A stretch of DNA of 64,000 bases from positions 2,852,001-2,916,000 of the forward strand of contig NZ_CP034692.1 of assembly GCF_004114375.1 (NCBI RefSeq). Direction: 5' to 3'. Origin of the DNA: Halorubrum sp. BOL3-1. GTDB lineage: Archaea; Halobacteriota; Halobacteria; Halobacteriales; Haloferacaceae. A program made the translations under genes and the position numbers. The notes under the pieces were generated by a model. The model did no database searches. It worked only from the letters and a program-made list of their open reading frames with translations, and was not told the origin of the DNA. Of the stretch, positions 59,656 through 64,000 are shown piece by piece (the stretch's first letter is position 1; every line of letters starts with the position of its first letter).

Positions 59656-59746
59656 GCCGACAGGGACGACGGGGCGGAGTCGATCTCCCGACGCCGCGTC
59701 GCCGAATCGAAACCCCTAAAGTCGATTCCGCGCAACGGTGAATTGC

Positions 59747-59818
59747 GCCTGGGTAGCTTAGCGGTAAAGCGCGTCCTTGGTAAGGACGAGACCCCGAGTT
59801 CAAATCTCGGCCTAGGCT
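59747..59818 (+). tRNA. tRNA-Thr (anticodon GGT)
   Basis: 72 nt. Acceptor GCCTGGG (59747-59753) pairs with CCTAGGC (59811-59817) with one G-T pair; T is the discriminator. Anticodon stem CGTCC/GGACG encloses TTGGTAA, giving GGT. T-arm GAGTTCAAATCTC is canonical. Unlike the other two tRNAs of the window it has no 3'-end duplication. Confidence 0.96.
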
Positions 59819-59878
59819 CTCTATACCCGAACTCGTCGACCCGTTACTCGGTCGATCGACTGGACCGAGGCGTCGACC

Positions 59879-60334
59879 TCAGACCGGATACGTCCCTTCG
59901 AGCCGGGCCTTCCCGACCACCTGCCCGGTCATCGCGTCGACGAGGTCCTCCGTGTCGGCGGACGGCGACAGGCCGAGGGGTTCCTCGACCGCGTACAGCC
60001 GGAACCGGTAGGTGTGCTCTCGGTCCGGCGGGTTCGGGCCGCCGTAGCCGTGTTCGCCGTAGTCGTTCTGGCCCTCGGTCGCCGCGGTCGGCGACCAGTC
60101 TTCGGGGACCGTCTCTCGGTCGGGGTCGACGTCCCAGACGAGCCAGTGGTCCCACACCGTTCCCGCCGGTTCCTCGGCGTCCGGGTCGTCGACGATGAGG
60201 ACGAGCGCGCCCGCCGACTCGGGGGCTCCCCCGATCGACAGCGGCGGATTGGCGTTGCGCTCCGTGTAGCCGTACTCGTCGGGGATGCGCTCGCCGTCGT
60301 CGAACGCCGGACTCGATAGCGTAAAGTCGCTCAT
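59879..60334 (-). CDS. YbhB/YbcL family (PEBP, Raf-kinase-inhibitor-like) protein
   Basis: 151 residues of phosphatidylethanolamine-binding-protein fold. LSSPAFDDGERIPDEYGYTE, NPPLSIGGAPESAGALVLIV, DDPDAEEPAGTVWDHWLVWD (ligand-pocket Asp and His), YGGPNPPDREHTYRF. Bacterial and archaeal relatives have unclear roles. ATG at 60334. Confidence 0.92.
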   Translation of the reverse strand: MSDFTLSSPAFDDGERIPDEYGYTERNANPPLSIGGAPESAGALVLIVDDPDAEEPAGTVWDHWLVWDVDPDRETVPEDWSPTAATEGQNDYGEHGYGGPNPPDREHTYRFRLYAVEEPLGLSPSADTEDLVDAMTGQVVGKARLEGTYPV

Positions 60335-60492
60335 GTGATGACCGGTCCGTCCGGACGGGAGGAAGTTGGTGGGTGGCCGACAAAAGCGTTCGGCGCGGCG
60401 GGCCGCGCTCGGGCGCTCCCGACCCGGGATTCTCCCGCAGTGCGCGGGTTTTGTGCCGGGTTTTTATTCTCTCGTTTCCGATCGCCGCCCGT

Positions 60493-61494
60493 ATGGGAAA
60501 ACACGAGCGTGGCTGGGCCGAGGCCACGGAGCGGCTGACCGCGCAACTCGCAAACGGAACGGAGCCGGACGACGACCTCGGGGAAGAGGGCCGCCCCGAC
60601 CTCGCTGCGGCCTTGGCCGAGCGGATCCGACGCGACTCCCCGGACCGGACCGCAGTGCGTCACGCCGGCAACTCCTACGACTCGCTCGGGGACCTCATCG
60701 TCGAGTCGCCCGCCGGAGAGACGTTCCTCGAAGCCAAGTTCGTCGCCAGCGGCGGCACGCGGGCGAACCTCGGGCAGGACACGCTGACCGAGTTCGGACT
60801 GTTCGAGGACGCGACGGCGTGGAGCGAGTTCCGCGAGGAGATCGGGTTCCCCGAGGACCGACAGGTCCTTCTTCAGCAGTTCGACGACTACCCGGACGAC
60901 GTCCGCGACTGGTCGTACAAGTCGGCGGTGTACGACCGTGCGAAACACCTCAAGAACGTCGTCGACGTGTCGCGGGGACAGAACACCGGGTCGCGGGCGG
61001 ACGAGGTCCTCGCCGACCCGGACGCGACGGAGACGCAGCGGACAGCCGCGCGGATCATCAATGAGATCCTCGAACTCGACAGGGAGGAGAAACTGGCGTA
61101 CTTCGACCACCTCCGGACCGCCGAGCAGGACCCCCGCGCTATCGAGACGTTCGCGCACCTGATCGCCTGCGGCTACCACACGGCCGACGCGCTCGACGAG
61201 CACTTCGACCGGGACCTCGACGAGATCAAGCGGCTGATCGAGACGGACTCCTACCGGCTGTACGAGGTGAACAGAAACAGCGGGTCGGTGACCGCCGAGA
61301 ATCCCTCGGAGCTGCTCGCGGGCTTCGAGTGGAAGGACACGCGGGTCGAGATTCCCGAGGACGGCACCTCCGTGAGCGTGGTGACGGGACCGCCGGACGA
61401 CCGGCGGCGCGTCCTCAACGTCGCGTACAACTGGAAGAACAAGTTCCAAGGGATTCAGACGCCGTCGATGAACGTCTTCGTTCCGGAGGCCTGA
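60493..61494 (+). CDS. unknown protein with possible PD-(D/E)XK nuclease core
   Basis: 333 residues. SYDSLGDLIVESPAGETFLE and EAKFVASGGTRANLGQDTLT give Asp followed 13 residues later by ExK, the spacing of PD-(D/E)XK nucleases (Asp about 70, Glu-x-Lys about 83-85). Downstream are helical parts (SYKSAVYDRAKHLKNVVDVS, HLIACGYHTADALDEHFDRD) and a C-terminal beta domain (NVAYNWKNKFQGIQTPSMNV). It could be a stand-alone restriction-type enzyme, but no methyltransferase is adjacent. The upstream GTTTTTATTCTC is a promoter-like box; ATG at 60493. Confidence 0.6.
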   Translation: MGKHERGWAEATERLTAQLANGTEPDDDLGEEGRPDLAAALAERIRRDSPDRTAVRHAGNSYDSLGDLIVESPAGETFLEAKFVASGGTRANLGQDTLTEFGLFEDATAWSEFREEIGFPEDRQVLLQQFDDYPDDVRDWSYKSAVYDRAKHLKNVVDVSRGQNTGSRADEVLADPDATETQRTAARIINEILELDREEKLAYFDHLRTAEQDPRAIETFAHLIACGYHTADALDEHFDRDLDEIKRLIETDSYRLYEVNRNSGSVTAENPSELLAGFEWKDTRVEIPEDGTSVSVVTGPPDDRRRVLNVAYNWKNKFQGIQTPSMNVFVPEA

Positions 61495-61572
61495 GTCGTC
61501 GGATTGGGACTGGGGGGACAGCGCCGACCCGCCGACCCGCACCCTTTTGCGCTCGGACGCCAAGGGTCGACC

Positions 61573-62511
61573 ATGCAACGCGGCCGCCGGAAGCCGGACT
61601 GGCTGAAGTCGCGCCCGCCGTCCGGAAGTCGCTTCACCGAGATCAAGTCCACCCTCCGCGACCACGACCTCCACACGGTCTGTGAGGAGGCGAACTGCCC
61701 CAACATGGGCGAGTGCTGGTCCGGGAGAGACGGTCCCGGCACGGCGACGTTCATGCTCATGGGTGACCGGTGTTCGCGCGGCTGTAACTTCTGTGATGTC
61801 GAGACCGGCGGTATGGAGCCGCTCGACCCCGACGAGCCGGCGAACGTCGCGGACGCGGTCGCGGAGATCGGTCTCGACTACGTCGTCTTGACCTCCGTCG
61901 ACCGCGACGACCTCGCGGACGGCGGCTCCGCGCACTTCGCCGAGACGATCCGCGAGATCAAACGGCGCGACCCGGAGATTCTCGTCGAGACGCTCATCCC
62001 CGACTTCGGCGGCGACCCCGAGGCGGTCCGCCGGATAATCGACGCGGAGCCGGACGTGATCGCGCACAACGTCGAGACGGTCGAGCGGCTCCAGTGGCCG
62101 GTCCGGGACCGCCGCGCGAACTACGAGCAGTCGCTCGCGGTCCTCGATCATGTCGACCGCGAGTCCGAGGTTCACACCAAGACGAGTCTCATGCTCGGCG
62201 TCGGAGAGTACGACCACGAGGTGTACCGAACGCTCGGTGACCTCCGGGAAGTGGGCGTCGACGTGGTCACGTTCGGTCAGTACCTCCAGCCCTCGCGCTC
62301 GCACCTCGACGTCTTCGAGTACGTCCACCCTGACGTCTTCGAGACGTGGCGGCGGGTGGCCGAGGCGGAGTTCGACTTCCTCTACTGCGCGTCGGGCGCC
62401 ATGGTCCGGTCGTCGTACAAGGCCGGCGAGCTGTTCGTCGAGGCGCTCGTACGCGAGGGACGCTCGCCAGAGGACGCGCGGCGACGCGCACGGGCCGCGG
62501 GCGGCGACTGA
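61573..62511 (+). CDS. lipA: lipoyl synthase
   Basis: A 312-residue radical SAM enzyme inserting sulfur into octanoyl-lipoyl domains. Auxiliary cluster CEEANCPNMGEC, radical SAM CSRGCNFC (about 69-76), and the C-terminal RSSY motif (MVRSSYKAGE) are all present. VDRDDLADGGSAHFAETIRE and DVIAHNVETVERLQ are further family segments. The ATG at 61573 (MQRGRRKPDWLKSRPP) fits the family. Lipoate serves the haloarchaeal 2-oxoacid dehydrogenase and glycine cleavage systems. Confidence 0.95.
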   Translation: MQRGRRKPDWLKSRPPSGSRFTEIKSTLRDHDLHTVCEEANCPNMGECWSGRDGPGTATFMLMGDRCSRGCNFCDVETGGMEPLDPDEPANVADAVAEIGLDYVVLTSVDRDDLADGGSAHFAETIREIKRRDPEILVETLIPDFGGDPEAVRRIIDAEPDVIAHNVETVERLQWPVRDRRANYEQSLAVLDHVDRESEVHTKTSLMLGVGEYDHEVYRTLGDLREVGVDVVTFGQYLQPSRSHLDVFEYVHPDVFETWRRVAEAEFDFLYCASGAMVRSSYKAGELFVEALVREGRSPEDARRRARAAGGD

Positions 62512-62558
62512 GGCGCGGATCCGGAACTCTGAGAGGCATATTCCGGAACGCGCCTCCT

Positions 62559-62568
62559 CCGACAGCTG
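62559..62568. promoter_or_regulatory. 10-bp palindrome GACAGCTGTC
   Basis: A perfect palindrome 48 bp after the lipA stop, followed by GGCGTTTTTGAGG and CTTTTG T-runs. It may be part of a lipA terminator or an operator for the livH promoter, which has TTATTTACC near 62610. Confidence 0.35.
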
Positions 62569-62654
62569 TCAGGCGTTTTTGAGGTTTCGGCTTTTGTCCG
62601 AACAGCGAGTTATTTACCTCTCGGTGACTCACGCTGCGTTAGTGAGACGTACAC

Positions 62655-63776
62655 ATGGGATTAACTGACTCGTCGGTCGTCGACTCCGCGCGGGCTCGAC
62701 CGGGGCTTCTCTTCGTCGCCCTCCTCGCCGCCCTGCTGCTCGTCGACCTCGCGGCGAAACTCTCGGGGGTCGGTCTCGGCCCGATCGGGGGGTCGCTATC
62801 CGTCGACCGGCTCGGATCGAACCTCTGGAACGGCGTCGTTATCGGCCTCGTGATCGGGCTGGCCGGTATCGGACTCTCGATGACGTACAGCATCCTCTCG
62901 TTCGCCAACTTCTCGCACGGCGACCTCGTCAGCGCCGGCGCGTTCACGGGCTGGGGCGTGGCGTTCCTGATCGCCGGATTCGGTGACGCCTCGATCCGCG
63001 CACTAGTGACCGTCCGCGACGCGGGGAGCGCCTCGCCCGGCGACATCGGGGCGCACATCCTCACGACTCCCGGCGCGATCCTCGTCGGACTGGTCGTGGC
63101 GTTCGCCGTCACCGCACTGCTCGCGGTGGCGCTCGACCGGGCGTTCTACAAGCCGATGCGCGACCGCGACGGGATCGCGCTTCTCATCGCTTCCATCGGC
63201 GCGGCGCTGGTCGTCCGCTACCTGCTCCAGTTCGGCTACGGATCCGACCGGCGGGGCGTAACCGCCAGCGTCGACGCGTCGAACTTGGCGTTCGGTCCCC
63301 TCGGCGTGTCGGTGAACGCGCACGAACTCACCATCCTCGTCGCGGCGGTCGGACTGATGCTCGCGATGCACGCCATGCTTCAGCACACGAAGCTCGGGAC
63401 CGCGATGCGGGCGATGGCCGACAACAAGGACCTCGCGCTCATCACCGGGATCCCGGCCGAGCGCGTCGTCACCGCCACGTGGATCATCGGCGGGGGACTC
63501 GCGGGCGCCTCCGGCTACCTCTACGTCCTGCTCCGCGGCACGATCCAGTTCGACTTCGGCTGGCTCCTCCTCCTGCTCATCTTCGCGGCCGTCATCCTCG
63601 GCGGGATCGGCTCCGTCTACGGCGCCATCGTCGGCGGTCTCGTCATCGGCGTCGTGTTCACGACCTCGACGATATGGATTCCGTCGGACTTCAACCAGGC
63701 GGCGGCGTTCGCCGTGATGATCCTGATGCTGCTGCTTCGCCCCGAGGGGTTGTTCGGAGGTGTTTCGACCGCATGA
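62655..63776 (+). CDS. livH: branched-chain amino acid ABC transporter permease LivH
   Basis: 373 residues with about eight TM helices. Signature segments: GLAGIGLSMTYSILSFANFSHGDLV, here in part, ADNKDLALITGIPAERVVTA (the cytoplasmic coupling loop) and AAVILGGIGSVYGAIVGGLV. One of two permease subunits of a Liv-type importer. Its TGA overlaps the livM start (ATGA). No binding-protein gene lies upstream, where lipA is; the permuted binding protein at 39716 is a candidate partner. Confidence 0.92.
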   Translation: MGLTDSSVVDSARARPGLLFVALLAALLLVDLAAKLSGVGLGPIGGSLSVDRLGSNLWNGVVIGLVIGLAGIGLSMTYSILSFANFSHGDLVSAGAFTGWGVAFLIAGFGDASIRALVTVRDAGSASPGDIGAHILTTPGAILVGLVVAFAVTALLAVALDRAFYKPMRDRDGIALLIASIGAALVVRYLLQFGYGSDRRGVTASVDASNLAFGPLGVSVNAHELTILVAAVGLMLAMHAMLQHTKLGTAMRAMADNKDLALITGIPAERVVTATWIIGGGLAGASGYLYVLLRGTIQFDFGWLLLLLIFAAVILGGIGSVYGAIVGGLVIGVVFTTSTIWIPSDFNQAAAFAVMILMLLLRPEGLFGGVSTA

Positions 63777-64000
63777 GCGGTCCGAACAACGCGGGCGACG
63801 GCGGGACTGCCGACCCGCCTGAGAGCGCCACGGCGGCGCTGATCGCGGCCGCCAAGGAGAGCGACTTCGCGCTCGTCGTCGGGACGCTGCTCGCGGTGTA
63901 CGCAGCCGCGACGCTCCTGACGTTCACCGACGGTCTCAACAGCGTCGTCGGACTGTTGGAGACCCTGACGTTCCTCGGTCTCGTCTACGCGCTCACCGCC
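63773..64000 (+). CDS. livM: LivM-type permease (5' end only)
   Basis: 76 codons before the window ends. An acidic N-terminus (SGPNNAGDGGTADPPES) leads into the first TM helices (FALVVGTLLAVYAAATLLTF, SVVGLLETLTFLGLVYALTA). The ATG overlaps the livH stop by 4 bp, typical of the livH-livM pair; livG and livF ATPase genes are expected just outside the window. Confidence 0.8.
   Translation, partial: MSGPNNAGDGGTADPPESATAALIAAAKESDFALVVGTLLAVYAAATLLTFTDGLNSVVGLLETLTFLGLVYALTA

Noticed and set aside
60331-62328. A 665-codon open frame on the - strand
   Set aside because: It lies opposite lipA and the gene at 60493, both of which have strong family or codon support.

Overview
The window is chromosomal DNA of an extremely halophilic archaeon (class Halobacteria, probably Halorubrum or a close relative; the genus is an inference). 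The grounds are a very high G+C content with strong third-position GC bias, highly acidic proteins, and archaeal-type information genes: TFE-alpha, transcription factor S, ribosomal protein S8e, a GHMP-type shikimate kinase, GTP cyclohydrolase III, SecD/SecF without other sec genes, Trm56 and a Dna2-like nuclease-helicase. There are also many haloarchaea-only families (DUF5796, DUF5803, DUF5778, DUF5812, HVO_0476-type zinc protein) and Tat-type lipoproteins with RR motifs and a lipobox Cys. No rRNA operon, CRISPR array or intact prophage is visible.

Layout. 1-6400: MOSC protein, a broken mazF toxin gene, shikimate kinase plus chorismate mutase, a three-gene exported/membrane operon, DUF5796, a small protein and a 3Fe-4S-type ferredoxin. 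6400-7570: tRNA-Leu(TAA) followed by a partial copy of its own 3' end, an AT-rich gene-free stretch and a dispersed repeat. 7570-10550: a nitric oxide reductase locus in which the quinol-dependent NO reductase gene has an in-frame TAG and the divergent MoaD-like gene a one-base frameshift, with a perfect palindrome between them. 10550-29834: dense housekeeping DNA (menB, gch3, HAD phosphatase, DUF92, hisI, Dna2-like protein, diadenylate-cyclase-domain protein, DUF47, purC with a frameshift, trm56, a LOV histidine kinase, a degenerate M48 peptidase, tfe operon). 29835-31075: a decayed IS200/IS605-type element carrying only a tnpB remnant. 31135-39510: CinA-domain protein, NAD kinase family protein, acetyltransferase, prs, HVO_0476-type protein, a DsbA-like lipoprotein with a partner membrane protein, and gamma-glutamyltransferase.

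39716-41113 holds the most unusual gene: a branched-chain amino acid type substrate-binding lipoprotein whose two halves appear in swapped order (a circular permutation). A dispersed repeat lies just downstream. 41432-46600: tfs, hydrolase, mutY, a nitrilase relic and dpsA. 46687-57690: DUF1684, regulators, rps8e, rnhB, a DtxR regulator overlapping a GDT1-type transporter, secF-secD, a cis-prenyltransferase-like protein and a PiT phosphate transporter. 57811-58140: an isolated IS-end hairpin, a dense series of perfect stem-loops and tRNA-Gly(GCC) with the same kind of 3'-end duplication seen at tRNA-Leu. 58226-64000: enoyl-CoA hydratase family protein, tRNA-Thr(GGT), a PEBP protein, a possible PD-(D/E)XK protein, lipA and the start of a livH-livM permease operon that could work with the permuted binding protein.

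A cross-cutting feature is that at least five genes (mazF, MoaD-like, the gene at 18218, purC, tnpB) are broken in a way that fits a loss of exactly one base. Because purC should be essential for purine synthesis, uncorrected sequencing deletions are a real possibility and should be excluded before any of these is called a natural pseudogene.
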